A stretch of 64,000 bases of DNA, taken from Ceratotherium simum simum (lineage: Eukaryota; Chordata; Mammalia; Perissodactyla; Rhinocerotidae). The first letter of the stretch is position 1. The number at the start of each line of letters is the position of its first letter. Positions 22,265-33,795 of this stretch are shown here, piece after piece. The translations under genes were made by a program, and so were the position numbers. Below the pieces are notes generated by a model, which was not told the DNA's origin, searched no databases, and saw only the letters and a program-made list of their open reading frames with translations. Location of the stretch: positions 1,731,531-1,795,530 of the forward strand of contig NW_004454280.1 of the NCBI RefSeq assembly GCF_000283155.1, in the 5' to 3' direction.

Positions 22265-23110
22265 ATCATTCATTCCCTCACCAAAATGTGTTTGTTTTTT
22301 TTGTGTTCTAGGCATATTCTAGCTGGGGGGATCCAGCATTGTTTCAAGGAGGAGGATGAGATGTTTGAACTGAGCCTGAAAGCAAAAGAAATATCTTGAC
22401 AGGGAGAGATATGGAAGAGGGATAGCACACACACACTGTAGCTACAGGAACACCACGAGTAAAAGCTAAAGAAATAGATGAAGTGCTAAGTTAGTTTTTA
22501 AATAGGACAAATGTAGGGAAGGAGTGAGAGATGAGGCCAAAACTGTGGATAGAGTCAGAATCAGAGGACCTGATTCTCGCACCAAGGAAGTGAGACATTT
22601 TGCTGTAGGCAATGGGGATCCCTGTGGGTTTTTTAAGCAAACACATGACACGATAATACTTGCAGCTTTAGAAAGCCAACTCTTGCCACGGCGTCAAGGA
22701 AGTGGTAAAGGCGGTAAGGATGAGGGTGAATACAGGGAAACCAGTTAAAAGACAGCTGTCATAGAGATCACAAGGGACCGAAATGGGCAATGACAGTGGG
22801 AGTAAAAAAGATGGAATGGAATCAAGAGACGCTCTGGAGGTGGAATTACCATAATGAAGCTGGCAGCCACTTGGACTTGGGTCTTTAAGGAACCAACTTG
22901 GATAACCAGAAGGATGGTGGTGAGAAAGTGTACATAAGAGTAGGAGCAGGTGATGAGGCAGAAGATGGGTCCTTTCTGGCCATGTCGAACTTGATGTTTA
23001 ATCCTATAAGACTTTCAAGGGAAGCTACTAAAGTCGGCAGTTGGGTAGACAAGCCTGGAGCCCAGGAGAGCAGCCAGGCTTCAGCAGGGATAGCTGCATC
23101 TCCACATGCT
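22265..23110 (-). mobile_element. L2 LINE fragment (strongly diverged)
   Basis: The block order matches the L2 reverse complement. In order: 'ctgaatcattcattccctcaccaaaatgtgtttg', 'ttctaggcatattctagctgggggg', 'ggaaggagtgagagatgaggcc', 'ggggatccctgtgggttttttaagcaaacacatgacacgata', 'atggaatggaatcaagagacgctctgg', and 'aaccaacttggataaccagaaggatgg'. Divergence is high and the right boundary is uncertain. Confidence 0.5.
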
Positions 23111-24544
23111 CTGTTTGATGATGCTGGAGGCTCCTGTCGACAGCTGAAAGCTCTGAGGTGTGGGGTGAAGGTTGAGGAAAAGAGAAGGGCTGATTTCTTC
23201 CCTCTTCTGTCTTCTCTTTTTTCTATTTGGCTTTTTTCTTCTGCTCTTCAGGGTCTCTTTCCTCTGATCAGCCATGCCCATGCTGCCCACCTCACTCTGT
23301 CTGTCTCCCTATCTTAATGGAGTAAAAGAGGGGGGGGAAGGCTGACACAGCAACCGTGAGATGGGTAGAGGCCCTAAGGCAGGGGGAGGAGAAAAGATGA
23401 TCCCCTACAGAAAACTGCCTGGGGCTGAATGTGGAGGGACCTCCTCAATTAGTACATATTTCTGAATACTTATATCCTGATACTACCTAGGATTATGTGC
23501 ACTAGATCTCGAATTTTTCTTGCTCTCCCCAGTTCAACACGTTTTCTGTTCCACCTGCCAACATGTGGTCCCATCCCTGGGTCTAGAGCCTGCCGTGTCA
23601 CTGTGCACCTCTGACTTTGCTAATGGCATTTCTCTTATGGAAATGCCCTTTCTCCTTTTCCCTCTCATTTAAATAAAGCTTACCTTCTTTTGGGGTCCAG
23701 TGCAAGCCCCAACTTCTCTAGGCCACCTTACCAAATTATTCCAGACCATTCAATCTATCACCCTTTTCACTGAGTGACTAGCATACACATTTGAGGTCTT
23801 AATTATATATCTCCCGTATTGTTGATTAACGATTTCAACAAATTGCAACCTCCTTGGGGAGAGCACGGTCCTGACTAAATTTACAGCTAGATGAGCTCTT
23901 GGAGACCGTGGGCCCTTGTTTCTGAGTGTTGGCAGCTCTCTCCTTTCCTCTGCACCACCAGGCCTGCCCTTCCGTGGTGTTGATCTAGGGAACTAGTAGA
24001 AAGAAGAATGACAAATCCTAGGAAGTTCAAGACGCTTTCCTCAGAAAAGGCGAAGTGCTACTCAAGAGAGAGAGGAAATAAATAGCTCCAGAAAGTTGGA
24101 GAGACCAGAGCAGCCTGGGTTCACCTTGCTCAGAGGTGCTGAGAATTTGGGGAGCACATTTGCAGGGGCAGCTGCTATCCTGTGGTGAGAAGGACTGGGG
24201 TGAAAAATGGGTGGAGACTACTTAAATATTTTACTTTGTCATAAAATGCAAAGCTTTGGGGACATCTTAAACTATTTAAACTGTTTTTTGTTGTTGTTGT
24301 TATCACGAAGGGATTCAGTTGCATTTCTATTTCAATTAATAAAATATAAAATAAATTACAAATAACTTTGTGTCGGGAATATTTTATAGTCTTATTGTCA
24401 TTGAGAACAGTGAATATTCTCTAGGAAATTTTAGAAAAGATATATTGATAAAATTTTTAATGAAAGTAGATTATGTGTCTTGCTTATGCTAGGGTGATAT
24501 GGGCAATTTCAAATAACAAATCAATAAAAATATTATTTAAAGTA
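23111..24544. other. Unique sequence; AT-rich to the right
   Basis: No gene recognised. A short TTG repeat lies at 24,285-24,302. The part 24,240-24,540 is AT-rich and may be an old LINE piece that I cannot assign. Confidence 0.45.
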
Positions 24545-24559
24545 TTGGTTACAAATGAG

Positions 24560-24640
24560 GGACATTTAAAAACATAGAAAGTTACAAGGAAGATGTGACA
24601 ATCATCCATAAGTCACCACTTAAAAGAGAATGCTTTACCT
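24560..24640. repeat. Ancient unassigned repeat, copy 1
   Basis: 'ggacatttaaaaacatagaaagttacaaggaagatgtgacaatcatccataagtcaccac' resembles the segment at 24,708-24,800 ('aaaatataggaaagtacaaagaggacagtaaaagccactcccagatcataccaccc'). Confidence 0.4.
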
Positions 24641-24707
24641 GTTTTCCTTGAGTCTTCTTTTTTTAAGAAAAATTACTCTTTTATACAAAAAAATAAATGA
24701 ATGATTT

Positions 24708-24840
24708 AAGTTTTTAAGAAAATATAGGAAAGTACAAAGAGGACAGTAAAAGCCACTCCCAGATCATACCACCCAGGAATAATCATCGTTATATCTGGGT
24801 GAACGTGGTTCTGGGCATCTTTCTCTGCAAATATGGAGAT
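24708..24840. repeat. Ancient unassigned repeat, copy 2
   Basis: The pattern 'aaatataggaaagtacaaagaggacagtaaaagcca...ataccacccaggaataatcatcgttat' is one I have seen widely in mammalian DNA, but I will not name the family. It is followed by a G-rich run (GGGCGGTGGTGGTGGGGGG). Confidence 0.45.
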
Positions 24841-25109
24841 AGAAGGGCGGTGGTGGTGGGGGGACTTTTAGAGAAATGGAATTACATGAAAGATCCTATT
24901 TTAAAATAAATTTAATTAGTATAGTTTTACAAACTTAGCAGAGGAAAAAACACCTGATGTTAAACTGTAAGAATCTCTTAACTTCAAATGACTGTGTTGT
25001 CCCACAGGCAAGAGCTTTCTGTGAAAGACTCCTCTAAGTTTAAAAAGGGAGATTTAGAAACACTAGGAAGTGAGAGCTATGATTTTTAGGTGACGTTTGC
25101 CCACTTAAT
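24841..25109. other. Unique AT-rich sequence
   Basis: Nothing recognised. Confidence 0.45.
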
Positions 25110-25125
25110 CTCTGTCTTTCTTTTT
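25110..25125. repeat. Left target-site duplication of minus-strand ERE
   Basis: CTCTGTCTTTCTTTTT here matches 25,337-25,352 exactly. It merges with the poly-T (A-tail complement) of the SINE. Confidence 0.85.
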
Positions 25126-25336
25126 TTTTTTTTTTTTTAAGATTTTATTTATTTATTTTTCCCCAAAGCCCCAGTACATAGTTGTCTGTCATAGCTGCAC
25201 ATCCTTCTAGTTGCTGTATGTGGGACGCGGCCTCAGCATGGCTGGAGGAGTGGTGCCTCGGTGCGCACCCGGGATCCGAACCCGGGCCGCCGGCAGCGGA
25301 GCGCACGCACTTAACCACCAAGCCACGGGGCCGGCC
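25126..25336 (-). mobile_element. ERE SINE, shorter type
   Basis: Read from the right it begins GGGCCGGCCCCGTGGCTTGG, with a B-box-like GGTTCGGATCC. The body has 'ccatgctgaggccgcgtcccacatacagcaactagaaggatgtgcagctatgaca' and ends in an A tail (poly-T on the plus strand, about 25,121-25,138). The 'gttagctcagagc...ggtcttcctcagc' extension present in the other two copies is absent, so it belongs to a different ERE subtype. It is CpG-rich and has a 16 bp target duplication, which suggests it is comparatively young. Confidence 0.95.
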
Positions 25337-25352
25337 CTCTGTCTTTCTTTTT
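25337..25352. repeat. Right target-site duplication of minus-strand ERE
   Basis: Exact copy of 25,110-25,125. Confidence 0.85.
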
Positions 25353-25608
25353 AAAATTTAGTTTAAATTTTTGGTCCTTTGTATTCACAATGATTACTTA
25401 GGCTACTTTTCTTTGGCAATAATTTGGTTTCCAGAGGTGTCTGCTGTGATTCTTACTTTTAAATGTGTTTATTGGTTACAAATGACGTTGTGGCCCCCAG
25501 TCTGTTTCTTTTCCTTAGGGCTTCAATCTCACCATCTGTGTCATTTTGTTATTATCTTATCCATGAGGTCTAGTTTTGCTGACAATTTCCTACTAGTTTA
25601 TTCTATAA

Positions 25609-25797
25609 CAGAGGTTGGTAAAGTTTTTATGTAAATGGCCAGATAGTAAATATTTTAGGCTTTGTGGGCTGTAGTTGTAAGTCCTCAACTCTGCCATCAG
25701 TAGCAGGAAAGCAGCCACAGAGATTACGTCAACAAATGGGTGTGGCTGTGTCCCAATAAAACTTTATTTACAAAAAAGGGTGGTAGGCCAGTTATGC
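25609..25797 (+). mobile_element. Non-autonomous hAT-type DNA transposon fragment
   Basis: It begins 'cagaggttggtaaagtttttatgtaaatggccagatagtaaatattttaggctttgtgggc' and continues 'aactctgccatcagtagcaggaaagcagccacagagattacgtcaacaaatgggtgtggctgtgtcccaataaaactttatttacaaaaa'. This is a very common mammalian MITE-like family. The right terminal inverted repeat is missing. I do not assert a family name. Confidence 0.85.
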
Positions 25798-26029
25798 GTC
25801 TTTCCTTTGTTTGGTATCTGCTAGTGATTTTGTGTACAGAGGGAGGGAGGATATTCTTCTTTTAAAAAATCATTTTGTTGGATAGTAGGAGAGAGAAATT
25901 CTTAGATGCATTTTGTAGTCATCATTTTAACTCAGAAATACTTAAGTATTTTTCAGTTCTTTTGGAATATCGGCCTTGTGGTTGTTGTAGGTATGACACC
26001 ACGCTGAAACTGGCTACAAGGTGGATCAG
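25798..26029. other. Unique sequence
   Basis: Nothing recognised. Confidence 0.45.
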
Positions 26030-26135
26030 CCTTACCTGGGTTTCATGTAGATGGAAAGACTTAGGCCCGGAGAAGTGAAGCAACTTGCTCAAAGACACAT
26101 GGAAGACTAGCCTTAGAGAGCTGGTGTCCAAAAGC
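26030..26135 (-). mobile_element. MIR SINE fragment
   Basis: 'catgtagatggaaagacttaggcccggagaagtgaagcaacttgctcaaagacacatgg' is the reverse complement of the MIR core. Confidence 0.75.
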
Positions 26136-27519
26136 ACAACCAGGATGAGATGTTACAAGCCAAAATGCCAAGGCTCCCTTGCTCACTGCTCTGTGGAGAG
26201 CTAGAGGAATGGAGAGCGTACATGACTCTGCCAGATGACCCCCTAGATCTGTAGCATTCTTCCAGGGCATCCCTGGGCTCTGGCTGTGGTTAGCTGGCCC
26301 ATATCCTTGCAATCTGCAATCTCATAAATCTGCCGGCAAAACTGGCAGGAGCATGTTGCCTAAGAGAAACATTCCCTCCAGCAAGGAGAGGCATAAATCC
26401 CTTTGCATCTGGCCATCCAGCTCTGCCGCACTTGGACCGATCCTGAAAGTCACCCTTGACTCTGAGAGGAAATATCCTTTGTCCACGCTCTTCTCCATCA
26501 CTGACAGAGAGACTCACCCCATGCACCCGTGAGGACATTTTAGAACAGAATCTTCTTTGAGGTTGACATTTCCCCAGGGAAAGGAGGGCTCTCCTTTGAG
26601 GGGGTGAAAAGCCCCCATGTACAATGGGGCTGGCATCTACCTCTCCCGATGAACAGTGCTGCAAATCAAGTAGGCCTTTGCAGTATATACATATGGAATG
26701 AGGTTTATTTACAAGTGGGAAGAAACCTATAAAGAAGAGTTATTAAGTCTAGGAGGGACTGATTTATATTATAGTAAATTCAGACTATAGTTCAGCCAGA
26801 GGAATGACAGTCTCTGACAGGTGTCCGTGAATAAATTCCCATTCTTCTAAAGCATTCTCTTCTCTTCGCTAACCACTGGCCAAATTCTTCAGCTGGCTTG
26901 AGGAATTTTCCCTTCCTGCTCTTCTCCTCATTTCCCTCTCCTTCGTGATCTTTACAGCTCCAGGAGTTGAGAGGGAGAAGGGCCACACCACCAGCCAGCT
27001 CTGAGAAAGCCTTGGGTTTTCATTACCTCATGCAGATTTTCAGAGCCTAGAAACTGAGCTGTTTCCCTTCAGGCTGGTGGAGACTGGCTAGGAAATCTGA
27101 GGAAGCCAGGGTGGGTGTCAGCACAGATATCTGGCTTCTGTCAATAAACGCGTGAGATCACAGCATCCCCCGGGGCTGGAGGCCATGGAGTCCTGTCTTT
27201 TAAGACTCTGTGGGTAGGAACTGTTTAATGAGATCCTGGCCTCCAGCAGCCATTGCCTCTAAGAAGCTCAGCATACTCAGATCTTTGGCCAAGAGCTCTG
27301 CACCGAGGGTGCCACAGTGTCTGGCTGTCCTCTCTGGACTCAGACATCTGGGGCTTCTTTGGACTCCAACCTCATCTGCATTTAGGTGGGACACTGTCCT
27401 TCTAGCATCCACTGTAGCAGTTTGTGTCTGCATGTATAATTGCTCAGAAAGCACAGGCTGGGTTCTATTCAATGGAATTGGGATGCTGAATTCATAAATA
27501 TGGCTACCAGTCATCTATA
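26136..27519. other. Unique sequence, no gene recognised
   Basis: A 124-codon minus-strand frame at 26,290-26,664 and opposed frames of 95 and 104 codons at 27.2-27.5 kb lack domain features. No repeats recognised. Confidence 0.5.
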
Positions 27520-27650
27520 TTCCATTTATCTATCATCCTTCTATCTATCTATCTAATCTATCTATCATCTATCTATAGATCTATCTATCATCTATCAATC
27601 TATCATCTATCATCTATCTATCTATCATCTTTATACCCATATCTATTTGT
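27520..27650. repeat. (CTAT)n microsatellite, interrupted
   Basis: Runs of CTAT/ATCT are interrupted by CATC and AATC variants. The longest pure run is four to five units, so length polymorphism is possible but the array is impure. Confidence 0.95.
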
Positions 27651-29261
27651 CTAACTCTGTATTTGTCTATTAACTTACATAGAAACCCACAGAGTTCATG
27701 ACCAAAATCTTGTTACAAAACCTGATCAAATGGAGACTTAATGATGATACATTCTTTCCTTTGTTAAAGCAACATGATATAGAAGTGTTCATGGATAAAA
27801 GCAGGGATGAATGTCGTACATACAGGCACTCCTTGAGGGGTTTCAGCTTAATGTGATATCAGCCATTTAAAGCCTTTTGTCAGCATCCCCCATCATCCAA
27901 TTGTGCCTCCAAGGCTTTTGTGGGCAAAGATGAGAGGTGGCCTCCATGCATCAAGTTTCTGATCTCAGTGCTTTGATCATCAAACAATCAAGGCCCACCC
28001 TTTCCCACTTGCTTTCTGATATGTGAGGAGAGGAGAGCTGACCCCAGGACTTGTCCTGGCCACAGTATGTCATCTTTAAGATTCAGCCACTCTGCACTCT
28101 CTTCTTCTCAATTCCAGAAAGCTGGCAAATCACTGCAAATTCTGTTACTGGTATCGTCCAGAACTGGAGAAAGAGGAGTCTTATTCTGTTCTTGGCTATA
28201 AGCTTAGCACTGGAGCGGAAAATGTCTGTGGCTTAAGGGTGAGAGGCTCTTCCCTCGCAAGCAAGAGAAGACCAGATCCCCTGCAGAAAACACAATGGAC
28301 AAAACCTCAGAATTCCGGGTGATAGACACAATTTCAAAAGTAGCCACTTGGTTACCTCTTTCCCGTATATGAAGTGGAATAATATCAAGCAAAATATATC
28401 TAATCTTGTAAGAAGATCCTAGATATCTCTTTGTCTCTCTAAATTCTACCCATATTTAATGGATCAACTTTAGTCATCAATCTCCCATAAATCCTTTGCT
28501 AATTCCCCCAGGCACAACTAGACTCTTCTTAAGCATCTGTGTCACTCATCATCTGTTTTAGAAGGTATCACAAATATTTTGTGTTTTTCTCTTAAAGTTT
28601 CATATGTTTAAGTCTTAATACCCCAGCAAAGTTGAGAGCAAACCCCTAGTCATATATGTGTGTCTCAGAGTCCCCCAGGGATCCTGAATCAGCTCTGGGT
28701 GTGAAATGAATGAGAGCTCTAGAAACACATGGTGGCAGGCGTTGATCCTGTTACTATTCCCAGATTGTTAGATGTCTGAAATTTATCAACCAGGACTTGT
28801 CATTCTCATGAAGGCCCTAGTGCTTTGTGGTGTGAATTCTTCTTGCCCAGAAGCCATCTTGGAAGATGGAATTAACATTGATGTGTTTGCCCTGAGACAG
28901 GCTCAGCCCAGCAAAGGTCTATTTCTTGCTCATGTCAGAGTCCTATGCAGACGGAATGCCTCTCCTTGGCAGATCTCTTGCAAACAGTGACTCAAGGATC
29001 TACTCCTTCATTTGTGACCTGTTGCCTCTGAGCATGCTATGGAATGGAGAAAGCGAGCAGGAGGATCATATGGGGTTTTTTAAAGATCAGGACTACCACG
29101 GGCTTATAAATTCTGCAGAATGCAGTTCACAGCCCCCCATCTAATGCACACAAGGTTGGGAAAGGTCATCTTCCTGTGTACCCAAGAAAAGGAAGCCATG
29201 TGGAAAGCCTGTGGCATTGTCTCTGCCCTGGTCCCTGAGACAGGCTCTTTTTCTAATAATA
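27651..29261. other. Unique sequence, no gene recognised
   Basis: No coding or repeat pattern recognised. Confidence 0.5.
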
Positions 29262-29408
29262 TCAAAGAGGCCAGTGAGGCTGGAGTGCAGCGAGCGAGGG
29301 AGGTCTCAGGAACCAGGCCATGGAAGGCAAGGGATTGGATTCTAGGTGGTTGAAAGCCATTGGAAGATTGTGAGCAGAGGAGTGGCATGATCAGACTTAG
29401 ATTTTGAA
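29262..29408 (-). mobile_element. L2 LINE fragment
   Basis: 'aagaggccagtgaggctggagtgcagcgagcgaggg', 'ccatggaaggcaagggattggattctaggtggttgaaagccattggaagattgtgagcagaggagtggcatgatcagacttagattttgaag' is an unmistakable L2 reverse complement. Confidence 0.88.
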
Positions 29409-30912
29409 GAGGACTCAGGTCCCTTTCCTTTTGTCCCCTTCCCAGCCCTCTCTGGCTCTGGCTGGCTCATGGAGGGCAGCAGCCCCTTCGCCCCACAGCC
29501 TCTGCCCTCTCATTCTTCTGACACTGCCATGGTCCTCCAGGTACAAAAGTGATGCTCGGTGTCTTAGGTCAGTCCCAGCAAAACTGTGATGCGAATGTGG
29601 TGTGTTCTCTATCTCATTTTTTATGTTTGTTTGCATTTTTTTGGTCAGCATTTACCCATACCCTTCAAATATACAGTGCCCTTGAACGGTTTTGGATGGC
29701 TTCCTTTAGAGAGAGAAGCTTTTGATAAATCCGTTTGCCCTACATTACCAGAGACAACACATATAACCTATTAGGTAGGTGGCGAGTAGGCTGGGGTGTT
29801 TAGATTTTAACAGAGGATGCCTGGGGAGGGTAGAGACGAGGACAAAGAAATTTATCATATAAGAAGAAACTCCAAGCACCAGCAATGGTTCCGCAGCTTC
29901 ACCTTCTGCTCCAGTCCCCCCATGAGGGCGCCTGAGAACTCTGCACACGAGCTCGTCCAGCTCCAGGAAGGTGGACTATGAGCAGACCTCCCCATCAGCC
30001 CCAACAGAACTGCTTCTGCACCCTGCGCTGCTGCTCTCCCCTCACATCACTCCACAACCCACTGGCCTGGCACTCTCCCTTCAGCACCGGCAGGAACAGC
30101 ATTCTTGAGAGGTAAAGTACAGTTTAGTTTCTAGGCTCACCCAGGCATGGCTGAGGCTGCACAGCAGGCCGATAATGAAATATTGGGGGTACATATTTGG
30201 TAATGTGCCGAGCATGCCTGGCACACAGCTCAGGCCAAATGAATGCATTCTTGTGGATGCTGCACCCTTGTCTGCCCAGAGTTAGGGGGTGGAGCCACAG
30301 AAAAGCCACGATATTTCTTCCTTATCTTCTTCAGATCCACTTGACAGCCCCTTCTCCAAGCGATAGACCTGTGCTCCGTCCCCTGCCCCCTCCCCAGACA
30401 GATGCTGAGGGAGGAGAAAGAGAGAACAGAAGAGAAAAAAAGCACTGCTTCTCTCTCAACTTGCTCTGCTCTAAACTGAGATCCTACAGAGAATGGTATT
30501 TCTCTCACTGCGGTTTCCCAGTGACAATGAGGTCAAAGAAAGCATTTTTCAAAAAGAGCTTCTTTTCTCAATTTATGGCAGAGCATCCAGTAGCAAGCAG
30601 CAAAATGAAATAGGTCTCTGTTATCTCTCCCCCAAAAAGAGACAGCCTGTACAAGGGAAGGAGATAATTCCCGTCTGGCTTTTATATGCCTCATAAAACG
30701 CACTGTGCAGGCATGTAAAATATATGGGACTGGGCAGACATACGAGGTAGAGAAAGGTGCAGCCCCTGGCTCCTCACACTTTTCGGGCTGGAGGACAGCA
30801 AAGCAAAGAGCTTTCTTTTTCCTCTTATTTTTTCTCTCTGAGAATAAGAAGAGAAGCCCCCCAAATGTAGCCTCTGTATTGACCTTCCACAGTAGATGAT
30901 AGCACAGAGGCG
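29409..30912. other. Unique sequence, no gene recognised
   Basis: A 138-codon plus frame at 30,197-30,613 has no recognisable domain and is opposed by another frame. Nothing else seen. Confidence 0.5.
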
Positions 30913-30916
30913 AAGA

Positions 30917-30960
30917 GTAATAATAATGGTAATATAATAATAATGATTACTAGATATAAC
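30917..30960. repeat. TAA-rich simple repeat
   Basis: 'agtaataataatggtaatataataataatgattac' is a short imperfect (TAA)n tract. Confidence 0.85.
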
Positions 30961-31944
30961 GATATTATAAAGCCTGCTTTTTTCACTTTGCCCATCTGTG
31001 ACTCAACTTTTGACTTGCCAGGATACAGGTTACAACCTGTTGAGTTCTTGGGAGATGGGGTAATCTCTCCCTTAGAGTCTTATAGTGCTGGGTCAGTCCA
31101 GCCATATACCTGCTCACAATATTTAGCCCAGGTTGCATATGCCAATATGTACACACACAGGCACGTAGATAATGTCATTCCAGTCCTAGCCCTCCAGGAA
31201 CTTACAGGGGTGCTCTTGCTGGAAGGTGACCTCATGAGCATGGAGGCCAGGCTTGCAGCCATGTTCCAGGAGAGAGAAGTTGGTGGTGTTCTGCAGATGC
31301 CTGGACCCCATGTTAGATGCCCTTTCTTTAGAATGTCTCCCACCATGTCTGACTTCAACTGTTTGGTCAAAGGACGTTAAAGAAACTTAAACAGTGACAC
31401 ATACCAAATTGTTCCTGAGAATTAGCTGAGAAACAGCTAATGGAATGAGGGTTGGAGAAGGGAGAGCATCTGTTCTCAGAGACAGAAAAAATTGGCTCTG
31501 AGACTGGAATAGAGTCTGTTTCTAAAGTTAAAGCCCAGGGATGAGGACATAAGGGTTCCTGGGTCGATGGAATAGTGGAGATAGGACGATATTCCTGTCT
31601 CCTCCCCTCTCTCCTCCTTTCTTTCCTTTCTGCTTCCTTCTATCCCTTCCGCAAATACCTAAGAAGTTTATATGCACAGAACACTCTGCTATGGTTTCAA
31701 GGCAGCATAGTCAGAGCCTCCTAGAAACCAGTGTTCATTAATTCTCCAGACCAGTGGCTCCCAAAAGACTTTTAACTATACAGATTTATATTCCCTATGC
31801 CCGGCCAACAGAACCAGCATGTCAAAGGGGCAGAGTGGAGCACTCTGTGTTATTTAAAGTTGAACAGGGACTCTCAGGGCAGCCAGATAAGAACCATGCT
31901 CTACTCCTCTCTGTCCCCAAGAAGGAATCAGCTGGTCCAGTCCA
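30961..31944. other. Unassigned sequence; L2 trace and CT-rich tract
   Basis: 'cattccagtcctagccctccaggaacttacaggggtgctctt' near 31,175-31,220 resembles the minus-strand L2 3' region. A pyrimidine-rich tract lies at 31,598-31,650. The 145-codon frame (30,943-31,380) starts inside the TAA tract and is not credible. Confidence 0.45.
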
Positions 31945-32140
31945 GTATAATGAAAGGGCACAGGATTTGGGGTCAGGCGGAGCTTGCTTCCACTCCAACA
32001 CCATAATTTTCTGGTTGAGGACCTTCCCAAACCTCAAGTTGTTTACCTCTAAAACGGAAATTATGATAGCACCCACTTTACAGGGTTTTGGTGGGACCTC
32101 GTGTGGTGATATATGCGAACGTGCTTTCTAAAGTACAAAG
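31945..32140 (+). mobile_element. MIR SINE
   Basis: 'gggcacaggatttggggtcaggcggagcttgcttccactccaacacc', 'ggttgaggaccttcccaaacctcaagttgtttacctctaaaacggaaattatgatagcacccactttacagggttttgg' is MIR in sense. Confidence 0.8.
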
Positions 32141-32149
32141 GGCTGTGCC

Positions 32150-32835
32150 CGTGAGCCCTCTCCTCACTGTCTCAGAGTCTCTCTTCATCTTCTGTCCCTC
32201 AAGCTCTGGGGAGGAGCTGTCCCTCCTCTTCTGCTCCCTCTGTTATACTCCACCACTGTGCAGCAGCTCCCCTCCTCTTTCCTCAGTGTCTCCACCAGCC
32301 CCTTTCCTAGCTACACACAGGCTTAGATCACTTCAGACTTCAAATCTCTGTCCTCAGAACTGCTTTTCTCTTAAACTACCATTTTACCTCCCTCCTTTCA
32401 TTCTCCAACAGACTTTTGAAAGTATAGGATATCCTCTCTGCTACCATTTTCTCTCTATTCTCCCACCCTACTCCTTAATGATTACAGCATGATGTCTATA
32501 CCATGCACTACTCCATGAAAGCTGTTCCCCAAAATGTAGCCAATGGCTACCAACCGTTGGCCAACCAACAGTTACTTTGCAACATCTCTGTAGCATTAAG
32601 CAGCATTATTCTGTCCTCTTGTGGCAGTCAATGCAACATGTTGGCTGCATCACCTTTTTCACCACCTATGGTTTCAAATATCTCTAAACAGATGTTCTCG
32701 TATCTGTTCTATCTTGAGCATCAGCTCTTCATTAATAACTGCTCACTGTGTATATCTATCCATCAACCATGAAGAACCTCAAACTCAATACGCCTAGCTG
32801 AACGTATCATGCCCTTTTCCTCCTTTTCTATATCA
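32150..32835 (+). mobile_element. CR1-clade LINE (L3/L2-like), ORF2 fragment
   Basis: The sense order of CR1-type reverse-transcriptase coding blocks is visible. Blocks include 'ctccaacagacttttgaaagtataggatatcctctctgctacc', 'ccatgcactactccatgaaagctgttccccaaaatgtagccaatggctac', and 'accatgaagaacctcaaactcaatacgcctagctgaacgtatcatgcccttttcc'. The copy is strongly decayed, with stops in all frames. Confidence 0.6.
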
Positions 32836-33375
32836 GTTAGGATGGTCTTACTTGCACATAATGGAAGACTAATCTAAAAATAGTTTAAACAACAATGAAA
32901 TTATATTATCTTACATACCAGTAAGTGTAGGGGCAAGGATGTTCTAGGTTTAGTTGATTCAGTGGCTTCAAGGGACCATTGGTTCATTTTTCTTCATTTT
33001 CCAATCTCAAGGTATTGACTTGGTCTTTTGGACTGGTTTCCCTTTGGCTCTCAAGATAACCACAGTAGTTCTGGATAATGTGTGAATGCGCAATATCAAA
33101 AGGCAGAAAAAAGGACTGTTCCTCATAGAACATCTCCTTTAAAGAGCCATAAAAAATCCATTCCAGTAGGCCTCCAGGATAACTCATGTCTCACTGGATA
33201 GCATCACATTATATACCCTGTCTAAACCACTCACTGGCAAGGGGAATGGGAAGACCAGGACTACCTCAGCCTTGCCTGAAATGGCAGCTCTATAAGGTTA
33301 GCAAAAAGGAAGTGGAGGAGTGAGATGACTGTTGGATAATCAACCAAGAGGGCTGCCCATTACTATCATACCCTG
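32836..33375. mobile_element. Old interspersed repeat, family not assigned
   Basis: 'tatcagttaggatggtcttacttgcacataatggaagactaatctaaaaatagtttaaacaacaatgaaattatattatcttaca', 'ggcaaggatgttctaggtttagttgattcagtggcttcaagggacc' and the end 'caaccaagagggctgccc' form a pattern repeated in many mammalian genomes. I recognise the pattern but not its class with certainty. Confidence 0.45.
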
Positions 33376-33399
33376 AAACAACAATGCCCAGCTTTTCCA

Positions 33400-33795
33400 T
33401 TCCTACTATTGGTACTCCATCCAGCCCCACTCCAACCCATGCCTGCCTGCCATCTTTCTCCCTCTCTGTTCTAACCAAACCAAGCTACTTCCATTCCTTA
33501 ATCTCAGCACACAGTATTATGCCTCTGTGCCTCTTATGCTGTTCTCTAAACCTACTTCCTTTTGTTATCTGCTGTCATTTTATCAGAGACCTAACGTGGC
33601 AAGCATGCTGGGTTGTTAAACCTACGTATCTCCACTCTGGACATCCTTCTAGTATAGCTCCATTGCATTCTTTACAGTTCCTACTGTGCACTGTGCTTTC
33701 TTTGAGGGCAGGGAACCTCTAACTAACTTCTATATGACCAGCACTTAGCACAGTGTCAGCACATAATAGGTTTCAATAAGAGTATGTTGGATCAA
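33400..33795 (+). mobile_element. L2 LINE, 3' end
   Basis: The sense L2 terminal part includes 'ctttctttgagggcagggaacctctaactaacttctatatgaccagcacttagcacagtgtcagcacataataggtttcaataag'. The upstream C/T-rich portion is more diverged. Confidence 0.75.

Noticed and set aside
30943..31380. 145-codon plus-strand frame
   Set aside because: It begins within a TAA microsatellite and has no recognisable domain.
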